From assembly GCF_033115175.1 (NCBI RefSeq), contig NC_084836.1, positions 69,859,297 through 69,923,296 on the forward strand: DNA of 64,000 nt. Direction: 5' to 3'. Position 1 is the first letter of the stretch. The number at the start of each line of letters is the position of its first letter. Under the pieces are notes generated by a model. That model was given only the letters and a program-made list of their open reading frames with translations, searched no databases and had not been told where the DNA came from. This stretch comes from Lepus europaeus. Taxonomy: Eukaryota > Chordata > Mammalia > Lagomorpha > Leporidae. The translations under genes were made by a program, and so were the position numbers. Positions 1 through 11,680 of this stretch are shown here, piece after piece.

Positions 1-479
1 TTTATAACATCAGAAATTAGAGCAAGTGAAGAGAAGCAGATATTCCGAGTGTAGTGCTGAGGAGGATATACATTGGTAGATGCTCTGGCAGGATCTCTTG
101 ATTTAAATGCATATAGTTTGAGACCCCACATTATATATGACAGGGGACATGTATAGGATAGTCACTGGAGGCCTCTTGGAAGTCTTTCTGGGGGAGGTAT
201 TGGTTAATAATTACAGGTCCTGCACACTGCCTTGAAAAATAGAGATCTGTGTACTAACAGAAAGATCGTTAGAACAGCATGTGTAGAACGTGTTGCAATT
301 CAGATTTACATATATAGGATAAAAAGCCAAAGGTAGAATCCACCTCTTTATGTAGATACTGTGTAACTTGATGTGCCTTCCCAGAGTGTTCTAAGAGGAT
401 TTCACAGAACTGAGTGTTGGCTCAAGCACTGTTGTTGTTTTTTTTTTTTTTTAAAATACATGGGTTTTCTTTCTTTTTA

Positions 480-814
480 AAAATTTTTTAAAAAGATTTT
501 ATTTATTTGAGAGGTAGAGTTACAGACAGTAAGATGGAGAGACAGAGAAAGATGCCTTCCATCCATCCACTGGTTCACTCTCCAAATGGCCACAATGCCT
601 GGAGCTGAGTTGATCTGAAGCCAGGAGCCAGGAGCTTCTTCCGGGTCTCCCACATGGGTGCAGGGGCCCAAGGACTTGGCCATCTTCCATGCTTTCCCAG
701 GCCATAGCAGAGAGCTGGATGGGAAGTGGAACAGCTGGGACTTGAACCAGCGCCCATATGGGATGCCAGCGCTGCAGGTGGAGGCATAGCCTGCTACACC
801 ACAGCGCTGGCCCC
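480..814 (-). mobile_element. Lagomorph C-SINE
   Basis: Antisense copy: A-tail side (tttttaaaaagattttatttattt) at the left, tRNA-derived head ending in the reverse of ggggccagcgctgtgg at the right. Full length. Confidence 0.9.
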
Positions 815-844
815 TCAAGCATTGTTTATAATTCAGACCTAATA

Positions 845-1139
845 GGCCGGCGCCGTGGCTTAGCAGGCTAATCCTCCGCCTTGTGGCGCTGGCACACCAG
901 GTTCTAGTCCCGGTTGGGGTGCTGGATTCTGTCCCGGTTGCCCCTCTTCCAGGCCAGCTCTCTGCTACAGCCCGGGAAGGCAGTGGAGGATGGGCCCTGT
1001 ACCACATGGGAGACCAGAAGCACCTGGCTCCTGGCTTCGGATCAGCGAGATGCACCGGCCGCAGCGGCCATTGGAGGGTGAACCAACGGCAAAAAGGAAG
1101 ACCTTTCTCTCTGTCTCTGTCTCTCTCTCACTATCCACT

Positions 1140-1179
<40 letters not shown>
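845..1179 (+). mobile_element. Lagomorph C-SINE, young CSINE2-like
   Basis: Starts ggccggcgccgtggcttagc, contains the CT-rich linker and ends in about 39 A residues. The long pure A-tail suggests recent insertion. Confidence 0.95.
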
Positions 1180-1181
<2 letters not shown>

Positions 1182-1809
1182 CAGACTTAATAACCAGAAA
1201 TTGAAGAAGTTATGTGAAAAATTAACCGGAAGACCCTTAAATTTTACTCTCTGGTATTTATTCAAGAGAAATGAAACCTAAATCTACAAAAAGATTGGCA
1301 CACAACATGCACGGCAGTAACCCTAGAAACAGCCCAAGAGAAGAAATAAATAAATAACTTACATTTACACAGTGGAATGCGTTCAGCAATATAAAGGACA
1401 AACCAGCATGCAGCAGCATGGGTGAACCTCAAAACTATGTTGAATGGAAGGCATACCAGACAAAGGAGAACCTACTGAGTGACATTGTTGCCTGAGGTTC
1501 TAGAATAGGAAAAACTAAGCTGTGGTGACTAAAGTCAGACTAGTAGTTGCTTGGGAAAGGTCTGACTGAGCTTCCTGGGGCATTGGATGTGTTCTGTCTC
1601 TCCAGGGATACAGGGTGATACAGGCATGGGTATTTGCCAAAACTGGTTGAATTCTACTCTTAAGATCTGTTTACTTCGCTGTATGTAGGTAATACCTTAA
1701 GTTTTCAAATGAGGGGGAAAAGGGGACCAGGTAGAATTACAGAAGAAAATTTACTGTTTAAAGAATGTAAAGTTGTTTTCTAACATTCGGAACAAATGTT
1801 TCTATTCAG

Positions 1810-1954
1810 AGAGGCTGCTCGAGAATGTCGCAGGAAGAAGAAAGAATATGTGAAATGCCTGGAGAACCGAGTCGCAGTCCTGGAGAATCAGAATAAAACT
1901 CTGATAGAAGAGCTAAAGACTTTAAAAGATCTTTATTCCCATAAAAGTGTTTGA
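1810..1954 (+). CDS. ATF1: ATF1 terminal coding exon (bZIP domain)
   Basis: This exon encodes the last 47 residues of a CREB/ATF family transcription factor. The first base completes a split arginine codon. The frame then runs EAARECRRKKKEYVKCLENR (part of the DNA-binding basic region, then the leucine zipper) and ends LKDLYSHKSV followed by TGA at 1952-1954. CREB1 and CREM share the basic region, but the ending TLKDLYS.KSV is that of ATF1 (human ends LYSNKSV from memory; one residue differs here). The zipper leucines are in register. ATF1 dimerises through this zipper and binds cAMP response elements in the nucleus. The exon follows a good acceptor (ttctattcag) and leads into a long 3'UTR, so it looks like the genuine gene end. 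Earlier exons lie to the left of the window. Confidence 0.9.
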
Positions 1955-2329
1955 TTCTTAAGGAAGAAAGAAAATATTTTTGTGGACTTGCCTAAAAATT
2001 AGATGGATTTCTTTTTAGCGGAGTTTTATAAATTAAAAGGTCAAAAGTGAAGCTTTTTATTTAGGCTTTTGCAACAAAGATATCTTATGCAAGAGATGTG
2101 TCGACAGGATTAAGTGGAAAACAACCTCAAGGAAGCTCTGGGCACAACTGGAAGCTGTGTAAAAATTAAACTCAAAAAGCCAAGAAGCGAGCATTTTCTA
2201 AATAACAATGGTGTCAACCCAGAAATACAAAAAAGATGAAATATGGTAAATTGAATTTTTAAAAATAAATCAATTTACCCTATAGGTTTGCATTTCTTAC
2301 TGTTTCCTGAAATTTACCTTTTTTTCAGT

Positions 2330-2330
<1 letters not shown>

Positions 2331-2353
<23 letters not shown>
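2331..2353. repeat. (GT)n microsatellite in ATF1 3'UTR
   Basis: About 11 perfect GT units. Confidence 0.9.
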
Positions 2354-2360
<7 letters not shown>

Positions 2361-3275
2361 TGCCAATAAATTCTAAATTACAATTGTAAAAGAAAACCTT
2401 ACTACATTACTGAAAGATAAATTATGTTTTATGATTATATATGCTTGTTCCATTGTCAGGTCTTTTAAGTGAGTTTTTTTTTTTTTTTTTTTTAAGTTTA
2501 TTTGTTGGACTTGAGAGGGTTTTTGAAACTGGGTTAACCATTTTGAGGTCTTGTCCTAAAGGTATCTGAGGTACATGAATGGAGTGTGGTGATTTTATAA
2601 CTTTTTTTTTTATCAGAATGGAAAGAAAACTGTTTAATAGTTTGATATTTTTAAATTGGTCCTTGCTTACTCTGGTAATGGTGATTTTCTACATATATGT
2701 AATAAATTTTTTTTGATTCTATATTCTGTATGCAGTTGAATATCCATTACTTATTCTGTTGTGCTTTAATAGAATGGAATGTTTACAGGCCCTTAAAATA
2801 TTATTTTTAAAAAAACCTGAAGATGCATACCAAAGTTTTTCCAAGAGGATTTTATAGTCAGTGTAAGGTTTATCAGATCTTAAAATAGTACGATTATTAA
2901 GGTAATTTTATGTTAGAGACTATTTTGTAATGTAGTGAATGGTACCTTTATAAGAAAAGTGACTGCCAATATATTTTTATAGCTGATCTTTATAAATTCT
3001 AATATTGAGTTTTTAATGATTATTTTAAATGTTTATATAGTTTGTTTAGTAAAAAAATTTGCATCTCAAAGTATCATTTTTATATTATGAGAGTAAAGTT
3101 TTCAGATTGGCTAATATTTGCATTGTAAGTTTTATATGCAGTTTATCTAAAGAGAAATGCTGTCAGTACATACACCTGTGTTTAACCTCTCTGTATTCCA
3201 ATTTGTATACACTTCGAAATTGTACTGCAAAACTATTGTGTGCTTCTATACAATATGTATCATATTGTCCATGAA

Positions 3276-3281
3276 ATTAAA
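3276..3281 (+). terminator. ATF1: Likely ATF1 polyadenylation signal (ATTAAA)
   Basis: A common variant hexamer followed about 55 bases later by a TG-rich downstream element. Downstream sequence (3301-3834) has no coding potential. Confidence 0.5.
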
Positions 3282-3300
3282 AAGAATTTGATAAAATTAA

Positions 3301-3834
3301 GTTTGCTGAACGTAAGCTGTGATGCTTTATGTGTGGGTGAAGGCGTCCTGATAGCCTGTGTTAAAGATACTAATGACAGCGGTTCTCGTTTTTTAATGAG
3401 ATGCGTTTGCAGTTAGTTCCGGGGGATTATAGTTGTATTTTTGTTTCCATCAGACCAGTTACAGTAAACTCAGCTAACTCATGGTGAAAGAGAGATTTAC
3501 CACACCTAACCTGGGAGTGTCATCTTTGACACACCCTCAACCCTGAGGAACCAAACACAGCTCTCAGTCCACACTCATCTCAAGCCTCTAAGGCTCCACT
3601 GAAAGCTAACATAGGAAGTCTTTAACTCATACATTTATGAGGGATCCCCCTGTAGAATTCTGTTACTGAAAAGGCATTTAAAATAGGACAATGTTGACTT
3701 GGCTGCCGCTGATGAAAAGTGATCACCAGAATCGCTAACGTCACTTAGTACCGCGTGTCAGCCAGTGTCCCTGAGGCCTCAGGAGCAGAGGGTGGTATAT
3801 GCTCACTAGGTTATGTCAGAAGAGTGTCTTTTTT
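3301..3834. other. Intergenic, nothing recognised
   Basis: Unique-looking sequence downstream of ATF1 with no open frame, repeat or motif that I can assign. Confidence 0.5.
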
Positions 3835-4190
3835 ATTTTTTTATTTTTTTTATTTTTATTTTTTGACAGGCAGAGTGGACAGTAGAGGGAGACAGAGAGA
3901 AAAGGTCTTCCTTTTGCCGTTGGTTCACCCTCCAATGGCCGCCGCGGTAGGCGCGCTGCGGCCGGCGCACTGCGCTGATCCGATGGCAGGAGCCAGGTGC
4001 TTCTCCTGGTCTCCCATGGGGTGCAGGGCATAAGCACTTGAGCCATCCTCCACTGCACTCCCGGGCCACAGCAGAGAGCTGGCCTGGAAGAGGGGCAACC
4101 GGGACAGGATCGGTGCCCCGACCAGGACTAGAACCCGGTGTGCCGGCGCCGCAAGGCGGAGGATTAGCCTAGTGAGCCGCAGCGCCAGCT
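3835..4190 (-). mobile_element. C-SINE, young CSINE2-like, with target duplication
   Basis: T-rich tail then gacaggcagagtgg, head at right. Flanked by agaagagtgtcttttt at about 3819 and 4192, the target-site duplication. Confidence 0.95.
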
Positions 4191-4208
4191 AGAAGAGTGT
4201 CTTTTTAA

Positions 4209-4417
4209 TAAAGATTTATCCACTGATGTGAAAGGCAGAGTTACAGAGGGAGAGGAAGAGTTTACTCTCCAGATGGCCGCTGGGGCCAGGAGCCTGGCAC
4301 TCCATCAGGGTCTCCAGCCGCATTAGCAGAGAGCTAAACTGAAAGTGAAGCAGCTGGGCCGCGAACCGGCACCTCATAGGTGGCAGCTGACAGTGCTGCG
4401 CCACAAAGCTTGTCCCC
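4209..4417 (-). mobile_element. C-SINE, older, internally shortened
   Basis: Degenerate antisense copy immediately beside the younger SINE; lacks part of the body. Confidence 0.8.
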
Positions 4418-4451
4418 AGCAGAGTTTTCATCTGTATCAAGGGTGAGCCAT

Positions 4452-4743
4452 GGGGCCGGTGCCTGCAGTGCCGGCATCCCATATGGGCGCTGGTTCGAGT
4501 CCTGGCTGCTCCATCTCTCTGCTGCGGCCTGGGAAAGCAGTAGAAGATGGCGCCCCTGCACCCGCGTGGGAGACCTAGAAGAAGCTCCTGGCTCCTGGCT
4601 CCTGGCTTCGGATCGGCACAGCTCTGGCCATTGCGGCCAGTTGGGGAGTGAACCAGCGGATGGAAGAACTCTCTCTGTCGCTACCTCTCTGTAATTCTGC
4701 CTTTCAAATAAATAAATCAATATTAAAAAAAAAAAAAAAAAAA
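4452..4743 (+). mobile_element. C-SINE
   Basis: Starts ggggccggtgcctgcagtg and ends in aaataaataaatc followed by an A-run. Confidence 0.9.
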
Positions 4744-5081
4744 GATGATCCAGCTCTTAATGCTGTAGTAGTTGCATATTGTCAGATATTTGTAAACTCT
4801 GCTGCCCCAGACTTCTGGTGTAAAGTCTTGCTCACCAGACCAAATTAGTGCCTCTGGATGTGTACAACAGGCCTGGGGCAAGCCACTGAGGCTTCCTTAA
4901 ATACACACCAAATTGCTTTCCTGGATGTTTTTCTAATTGGAATCCAGTGTGGGACTTTATAACTTCAAATGATTAGAGTACAGACATGAATTCAGACTTC
5001 AAAAATGCAGGACTAATGGATTTATTTCCTTAGCTTAGTACTTTACTTAGTAAATCATCAGTTTATAAGTTTACCAGTTGC
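4744..5081. other. Intergenic, nothing recognised
   Basis: No frame or repeat family that I can assign. Confidence 0.4.
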
Positions 5082-5414
5082 AGGGCTGGCATTGTGGCAC
5101 AGTGGGTTAAGCCGCCACCTGTGATGCCAGCATTCTCTATCAGAGTGCCAGTGCGAGTCCTGGCTGCTGTGTTCTAGCTCCCTACCAGTATGCCTAGACA
5201 GGCAGAAGGTGGCCCAAGGCCTTGGGGCCCTGGCACCCGTATGGGAGACTGGGATGGAGTTTCTGGCTCCTGGCTTCAGCCTGGCCCAGACCTGGCCATT
5301 TGCATCCGTCTGGGGAGTGAACCAGCAGTGGAAGGTCTGTCTCTCTGTGTCTTCCTGTCTTCCTTCCCTCCTTCCTTCCTTCCCCCGCCCCTCTTCTTTC
5401 CTCCCTTCCTGCCA
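5082..5414 (+). mobile_element. C-SINE with (TTCC)n tail
   Basis: Head ggctggcattgtggcacag at left; the usual CT linker has expanded into a TTCC/TTCCC tract at about 5350-5410. It abuts an oppositely oriented SINE. Confidence 0.9.
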
Positions 5415-5700
5415 TTTGAAAGCCAGAGTTACACAGGGAGAAGGAGAGGTGTCTTCCATCTGCTGGTTCACTCCACGATTGGCCATGACGGCCGGAGCTG
5501 CACTGATCTGAAGCCAGGAGCCAGGAGCTTCCTCCAGATCTCCCACACGGGTGCAGGTGCCCAAGGACTTGGGCCATCTTCTACTGCTTTCCCAGGCCAC
5601 AGCAGAGAGCTGGATCAGAAGTGGAGCAGCCAGGACTCAAACCGGCACCCATGTGGGATGCAGGCAGCAGCTTTACCCACTATGCCACAGTGCCAGCCCC
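5415..5700 (-). mobile_element. C-SINE, inverted pair with its neighbour
   Basis: Antisense copy ending gtgccagcccc. With the preceding element it forms a tail-to-tail inverted pair of about 600 bp. Confidence 0.9.
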
Positions 5701-6150
5701 TCTCCCTGTCTTTCTGTAACACCTTCAAATAATTTTAATTCATGTGTTGATGGAAATAGATTACAGCCCACAGACACATCTAGGGTATATAATAAGATGT
5801 CTCTAATTTTATTGAGCATGATCATTGATTAGAGCTTTGGAAATCTTGTATTTATTCTTATACCAATTAGACCAGGTTAAATCTGTATTTTTCTCCTGTT
5901 AAATATGTAGACTTTGGAGGGGCACAAGATACGTAGTATGGCTCGGAATCATGCAATCAGTTGTCATAATGGCAGTTCAGAGACCCAGAAAGATGCTAGA
6001 AATTGATACAATGTGTATAAAGTCTAAGGACTTGATAGTGAACTTAAAGGGACAGTCACAGGTATAATCAAATATACAGTGTCATCGTGTTTAGTAGTTG
6101 AAATGTCAGCATCTCAGTCCCGAGTACCCGAGTTCAAGACTGCACTCCAG
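5701..6150. other. Intergenic, nothing recognised
   Basis: AT-rich, no supported feature. Confidence 0.4.
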
Positions 6151-6397
6151 GGGTCGGTGCTGTGGCATAGCGGGTAAAGCCACCGCCTGCAGTGCCAGCA
6201 TCCCATATGGGCGCCGGTTTGAGTCCTGGCTGCTCCACTTCTGATCCAGCTCTCTGCTGTGGCCTGGGAAAGCTGCTGTGGCCTGCAGTGCCTGCACCTA
6301 CATGGGAGACCAGGAAGAAGCTCCTGGCTCCTGGCTTTGGATCGGCATAGCTCCGGCCATTGCAGCCATCTGGGAAGTGAACCAGCAGGTGTAAGAC

Positions 6398-6457
<60 letters not shown>

Positions 6458-6526
6458 CTCCTCTGTGTAACTGTGACTTTCAAGTAAAATATTCAAAAAA
6501 AAAAAAAAAAAAAAGAAAGAAAAAAA
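6151..6526 (+). mobile_element. C-SINE with expanded (CT)n
   Basis: Flanked by the target duplication actgcactccag at 6139-6150 and about 6529-6540. A perfect (CT)n of about 52 bp sits at 6402-6453, with an A-rich tail. Confidence 0.95.
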
Positions 6527-6825
6527 ATACTGCACTCCAGTCTCCTGCTTGCTGAGACTCTGGGGTGGCAGCAGTGTTAGCTCAAGTAATTGGGTCCCTG
6601 CTGTCCTCAGACGAGACCTCGGCTGTGTCCTCACCTCCTGGCTCCAGCCCCGGCCCCGCCCAAGTCATCATGGGCATCTGGGGAGTGAACCAGTGCATGG
6701 GAGCTCTGTCTGCCTCTGAAGGAACAGAAAGCCGTAGCTTTATAAGATCCATCAAAATTAACTGCAGTAGTCATATAACATCATTTGCTCTTATATAAAA
6801 AAATGTTTTTTAAAACAGTGAAACA

Positions 6826-7128
6826 GGGCCAGTGCTGTGGCGCAGTAGGTTAATCCTCGGCCTGTAGTGCCAGCATCCCATATGGGCGCCAGTTTGAGTC
6901 CCAGCTGCTCTACTTCCGATCCAGCCCTCTGCTATGGCCTGGGAAAGCAGCAGATGGCCCAAGTCATTGGGCCCCTGTACCTGCGTGGGAGACCCGGAAG
7001 AAGCTCCTGGCTCTTGGCTTCGGATTGGCCCATCTCTGACCATTTGGGGAATGAACCAGCGGATTGAAGACCTCTCTCTGTCTCTCTCACTGTAATTCTC
7101 TCAAGTAAATAAAGTCTTTTAAAAAAAA
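6826..7128 (+). mobile_element. C-SINE
   Basis: Starts gggccagtgctgtggcgcag and ends aagtaaataaagtctttt plus A-run. 6541-6825 holds a degenerate SINE scrap and nothing else. Confidence 0.9.
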
Positions 7129-7229
7129 CACAGATAACATTTACATCAAGGTTGTAGAATTCAGAAGCCTGTTGTAGGGAGAGTTTGGCAGGAATCCTCA
7201 GGGGACAGTCACTTTACTACCCTTCCTGC

Positions 7230-7559
7230 CCTTTTTTTTTTTTTTTAAGATTTATTTATTTGAAAGAATTAGGGGGAATGATGGAGAAAGAGATCTTCCA
7301 TCTGCTGGTTCACTCCCCAGATGGCTGCATTGGCCGGGGCTGGGCCAGGCTGAAGCCAAGGACCAGGAGCTTCTTCCAGGTCTCCCACCTGGTGGCAAGA
7401 GCCCAAGGACTTGGGCCATCCTCCACTGGCTTTCCCCAGCCCATTAGCAGGGAGCTGGATCGGATTGGAAGTGGAGCAACCAGGACTCGAACCGGCGCCC
7501 ATATGGGATGCCGGCACAGTAGAAGGCATCTTAACCTGCTACACCACAGTGCAAGCCCC
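7230..7559 (-). mobile_element. C-SINE
   Basis: T-run then aagatttatttatttgaaag at left; head at right. Confidence 0.9.
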
Positions 7560-7574
7560 TCTTTTTCTTTCTCT

Positions 7575-7877
7575 TTCTTTTTTTATGTATTTATTTGAGA
7601 GGTAAGAGTTACAGACAGAGAAGGATAAGATGGAGAGAGACGTCTTCCATCCGCTGGGTCACTCCCAAAATGGCTTCAAACGGCTGGAACTGGGCTTCTT
7701 CCAGGTCTCCCACATTGATGCAGGTGCCCAAGCACTTGGGCCATCCTCCACTGCCTTCCCGGGCCACAGCAGAGAGCTGGACTGGAAGAGGAGCAACTGG
7801 GACTAGAACCCGGCGCCCATATGGGATGCCGGTGCCGTAGGTGGAGGATTAACCAAGTGAGCCACAGTGCTGGCCCC
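7575..7877 (-). mobile_element. C-SINE
   Basis: Second of three antisense SINEs in series; ends gtgctggcccc. Confidence 0.9.
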
Positions 7878-7898
7878 TCTTTTTTTTTATTTTATTTT

Positions 7899-8133
7899 TT
7901 TAGGATTTATTTGAAAGGCAGAGTAACAGGGAAGGAGAGTCAGAAACTTTCTGTCTGCTATTCCACCCCGCCCCCAGTGGCTGGAACAGTCAGGGTTGGG
8001 TCAGGTCAAAGCCGGGAGCTAGGACCAACATCTGGTCTCCCACATGGGTGGCAGGAGCCCACCCATTTGATCCATCTTCTACCGCTGTCTTCCCAGGTAC
8101 ATTAGCAGTGGAGCAGCCAGGACCCAAACTGGT
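7899..8133 (-). mobile_element. C-SINE, left part, split by an L1 insertion
   Basis: Older antisense SINE interrupted at 8134. The head portion resumes at 8819-8882 after the L1 fragment. Confidence 0.85.
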
Positions 8134-8808
8134 TCTTTTTTTTTTTTAGTCATGCTTCCACTTTATTTTTTTTTTAATTTAATAAATGTGAATTTACAAA
8201 ATGCAACTTTGTAAAAGTGCAACCTCCCTCCCTCGCGCAGCCCTCCCCTCCCCCACTCCCTCTCCCATCCCGCCCTTCATCGAGTTTCATTTTCAATTAC
8301 CTTCATATACAGAAGATCAACTTAGTATATACTAAGCAAAGATTTCAACAGACTGCACTCACACAACCGCACAAGGTATAGGGTATTGTTGGACTAGTAG
8401 TGTTGTCTTTAAGTTTCATAGTATGACATTAAGGACAGAGATCCTATGTGGGGAGCCTGTACCCAGTGACTCCCGTTGTTGATTTAACAATTGGCACTCT
8501 TATTTATGACGTCAGCAGTCACCCGAGGCTCTTGCCATGAGCTGTCGAGGCTATGGAAGGCCCTTGAGTTCACCGACTCTGAACTTGTTTAGTCAAGGCC
8601 ATATCACAGTGGAGGTTCCTTCCTCCCTTCGGAGAAAGGCGCCTCCCTCCTTGATGGCCTATTCCTTCCGCTGGGGTCTTGTTCACCAGGATCTTTCATT
8701 TAGGTTGTTTTTGCCACCGTGTCGTGGTTTTCCATGCCTGTGAGACTCTCATGGGCCTTTTAGCCAGATCCAAATGCCCCAAGGGTTGATTCTGAGGCAG
8801 GAGTGCTG
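8134..8808 (-). mobile_element. LINE-1 3'-end fragment inserted in a SINE
   Basis: 5'-truncated antisense L1 3'UTR: T-run at left, then sequence that is the reverse of the L1 3' ends at 17.3-17.6 and 18.96-19.3 kb. Perfect 10-bp target duplication ccaaactggt at 8124-8133 and 8809-8818. Confidence 0.85.
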
Positions 8809-8818
8809 CCAAACTGGT

Positions 8819-8882
8819 GCTTTGATAACGGGATGCCGGCATTGCAAGCTGCACCCTAACCAGCTGCACCACAACACGGGCC
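8819..8882 (-). mobile_element. C-SINE, right part of split copy
   Basis: Head of the SINE whose tail is at 7899-8133. Confidence 0.75.
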
Positions 8883-9413
8883 CTGCACCTTTTCCTTGTT
8901 TTCTGGTGGTGAGAAGGTGGCATTCAGATTAGCCAGCTGGACCTAGATTAGCGGTGGTCCCAGTTGTGTGGCAACACCCGAGGACTGATAAGCAGGAGCC
9001 AGCTGAACACAAGCCTCTGTCTCGGGCCTGGCCGGGGCGCTGTTCTCGCCGTGTAGTGCCGTGGGGCTTCCTCCCCGCCTCTTTGGTGCGGAGCGTGAGT
9101 CCACGTGAGCACGCCTGTGCTGCCGTCTTCTGTGCGCGTGGTGGTGGGGGAAGTCGATGGCAGAGCTGTCAGGCTTGACTGTTCTGGGGGCGCTCTTTGG
9201 GGGATCCTGGGGCTGGGTGTGGGTGACAGCAGGCGCATTTTTGCCGAGTGTGGACACCTTTCAGCACTGCCACCTTGGCCTCAGAGCCTTTGCTTTGGGA
9301 GGGGCAGGAGCCGCCTCCTTCCCCTTCTGCACAGTCTTGGTGACAAGCCCCAGACCTTCCTTCCCTCCCTCCCTCCCTCCCTCCCTCCTCCTTCCATCCC
9401 TTCCCGTCCCCTT
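8883..9413. other. GC-rich intergenic stretch, unassigned
   Basis: Relatively GC- and CpG-rich at about 8960-9300, ending in a (CCTT)n tract at about 9357-9400. Open frames here are short and resemble no protein I know. Confidence 0.4.
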
Positions 9414-9694
9414 AAGATTTATTACTTTAGTTGAAAGGCAGAGTTACAGAGAGGCAGGGAGAGAGGTCTTCCATCGCTGGTTCACTCCCCAAATGGCCAC
9501 AATGGCTGCAGTTGGGCCTTTCTGAAGCCAGGAGCCAGGAGCCTCTTCCAGGTCTCCCACGCAGGTGCAGGGGCCCAAGGTCTTGGGCCATCTTCCACTA
9601 CTTTCCCAGGCCACAGCAGAGAGCTGGATCAGAAGTGGAGCAGCCGGGACTCAAACCGGCACCCACATGGGATGTCGGCCCTGCAGGCGGTGGC
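9414..9694 (-). mobile_element. C-SINE
   Basis: Antisense copy ending ggtggcccc. Confidence 0.9.
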
Positions 9695-9894
9695 CCCTGT
9701 ACCTTCTTACCTGGTGTTGCAGAGTCTTAAAAAACCTTTGTCCGCACTAACTCTTAGAAGCTTATGAGGGTTTAAAGGTTCCATCTAAGTATGTCCACTA
9801 GGTGGCAGCCTTCCATTTTAAAATCTCAGAAGTTCTGCAAACTTAAAAAGTATTGGGGAACTTCAAAAAGTTCACGGAAAGTGGGAACACAGAA

Positions 9895-10159
9895 TGCTGT
9901 TGGAGCGCAGCTTTGGCCTAGCCTTAGGACACCGGCATCACACACGGGCGTGCCTTGTTCAGTTCCTGGCTCCAGCCACCAACTCCAGCTTCCTGCTAAG
10001 GAATCCTGCCTCGACTAACTGGGTTCCTGCTGCCCACGTGGGAGACCTGGATGGAGTTTCTGGCTCCTGTCTGTGTCTCAGCCCATCCCTGGTTCTTAGG
10101 GCATTTGAGGAGCGAACCAGCAGATGGGAGCGCTTTCTCTACGAATGAACACACACATT
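9895..10159 (+). mobile_element. C-SINE, old
   Basis: Diverged sense copy; retains cgtgggagacctggatggag and gaaccagcagatggg. Confidence 0.75.
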
Positions 10160-10441
10160 TTTAAAGATTTATTCATTGACTGATTTGGGAGGCGGAGTGA
10201 CAGAGAAATGAGAGACAAACAGAACGTGCACCTGCAGGTTTACCTTCCAAGTGGCTGAAACAGCTGGGGCCGGGCCAGGCTACCGTCAGGAGCCTGGAAC
10301 TTCATCCGGATTGCACATGCTGATGTCAGGGACCCATGCACCTGGGCCATCGTCCACTGTCTCTGAGGCACAGTAGCATAGCAGCCAGGGCTCTAACCAG
10401 CACTCTGACATGGAGTGCACGCATCAACAGTGTCTGCCCCG
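10160..10441 (-). mobile_element. C-SINE, old
   Basis: Diverged antisense copy abutting the previous one tail to tail. Confidence 0.75.
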
Positions 10442-10603
10442 ATAATGTTAAAAATATGTTTAATTTTGTGTAAAAATTTTTGAAATCTAGTTTTTCCTCA
10501 ATAGGCAGATATTTCCACAAACTTGCTAAGATCATGTATGCATGGATTTCAAAAGTTTTGTACCAAAAGGACTTAACTTTTTTTGTTTGTTAAAAATTTA
10601 TTT

Positions 10604-10795
10604 GGCACTGTGGCGTAGTGGATAAAGCCGCCACCTGCAGTGCAGGCATCCCATATGGGTATCGGGTTGATTCCCGGCTGCTCCTCTTCCAGTCCAGCTC
10701 TCTGCTATGGCCTGGGAGAGCAGTAGAAGATGGCCCAAGTGCTTGGGCCCTGCACCCACTTGGGAGACCCGGAAGAAGCTCCTGGCTCCTGGTTT
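10604..10795 (+). mobile_element. C-SINE, 3'-truncated
   Basis: Head and middle present, stops after gaagctcctggctcctgg without linker or tail. Confidence 0.85.
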
Positions 10796-10907
10796 TAAAA
10801 TGGAAAAAAGAAAATGACGTGACACTTCTTTGTCCACTGCCTGTTGCAATCAGAAGTAAGTAATCAAATACGATTCCTACCATTTAGCTATCACAGAGCA
10901 TTGTACC

Positions 10908-11112
10908 AAGGAAGTCTTCCATGGGATGGTTCACTCCCCCAGTGACTGTAACAATCTGGGTCTGGACCAGGATGAAGCCAGGAACGCCATCCGGGTCTCC
11001 CACGTGGGTGGCAGGGGCCAAAGCACTTGGGCCATCTTCCGCTGCCTCCCAGGCGTGCATTAGCAGTGCTGGGCGGGAAGCCGAGCAGCCAGGACTTGAA
11101 CTGGCAGACCGT
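10908..11112 (-). mobile_element. C-SINE fragment, old
   Basis: Antisense body without tail. The following 11113-11407 holds a CT-rich tract (about 11155-11205) and nothing else assigned. Confidence 0.7.
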
Positions 11113-11407
11113 GGGTCCTCTTGGCCTCCAACACTGCATGCGCCAGTTCCTGTTACCCTTCTCTCCCCCTCTCCCCCTCCCTCCCCCTGCACTCCCATCT
11201 CTCTCCACCAGTGCTGTTGTTTAAAGAACCCTAACTGACACAGTTCAAAACCAAGCAAAGTGAAATAATACATTGCTTACAACAGTGCTGTGCACTTGTT
11301 CTGCAGCATTCTTTGCAGTGGTTAGAATATTCTGTGACCGAGCTGGCCAGTACAGTAACAACTAGTGACGGGTGGCTATTAGCACTTAAAACGGGACAGA
11401 TGAGGAG

Positions 11408-11672
11408 CAGGTGTTTCGTCCAGTAGATAAATGCCCGTGTTCCATGCTGGAGGACCGACTGGGATTCAACACTCAGCTCCTGGTCCTGCCTCCAGGTGCC
11501 TGCTAACGCAGCCCCTGGGAGGCAGTGGTGATGGCTCCATTGCTTAGGCTCCTGCCCATGGGGGAGACCTGCATTGAGTTCCCGGCTTCTGGTTTGGCCC
11601 TGGTCATTCTGGGCATTTGGGAAGTGAAGTAGCAGATGGGAGCTCCCACTGTCTCTGCCTCTCAAAAAAAAA
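11408..11672 (+). mobile_element. C-SINE, old
   Basis: Diverged sense copy with a short A-run. Confidence 0.65.
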
Positions 11673-11680
11673 GGATTAGA

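Larger units (their letters stand above)
1..1809 (+). other. ATF1: Last intron of ATF1 (3' part)
   Basis: Non-coding sequence directly upstream of the ATF1 terminal exon. It carries two C-SINEs (annotated separately) and otherwise nothing recognisable at 1-479 and 1180-1760. It ends in a pyrimidine-rich tract and an AG at 1808-1809. The sequence before 1810 does not translate into the upstream part of the ATF1 bZIP domain, so this is intron and the locus is not a processed pseudogene. Confidence 0.8.
1955..3300 (+). other. ATF1: ATF1 3'UTR with candidate polyadenylation signals
   Basis: AT-rich sequence after the ATF1 stop with no SINE or L1 in it, as expected for a selectively maintained 3'UTR. 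AATAAA occurs at 2365-2370 and 2701-2706, and a variant ATTAAA at 3276-3281 is followed by a TG-rich stretch near 3330. The last is my preferred end because it gives a UTR of about 1.3 kb. A (GT)n microsatellite lies at about 2331-2353. Confidence 0.7.

Noticed and set aside
845-920. tRNA gene
   Set aside because: The tRNA-like head belongs to the SINE; no intact cloverleaf was found in any copy.
477-1281. Many open frames of 60-190 codons rich in PGAR, GAGPKDLGH or SSWLLASD phrases here and throughout the window
   Set aside because: They are translations of C-SINE bodies; the same peptides recur in every SINE in all frames and have no coding meaning.
1810-1954. ATF1 exon as a processed pseudogene or as CREB1/CREM
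   Set aside because: The upstream sequence is intron with a proper acceptor, and the C-terminal residues are those of ATF1.
5358-5410. Regulatory pyrimidine tract
   Set aside because: A microsatellite expansion of the SINE linker.
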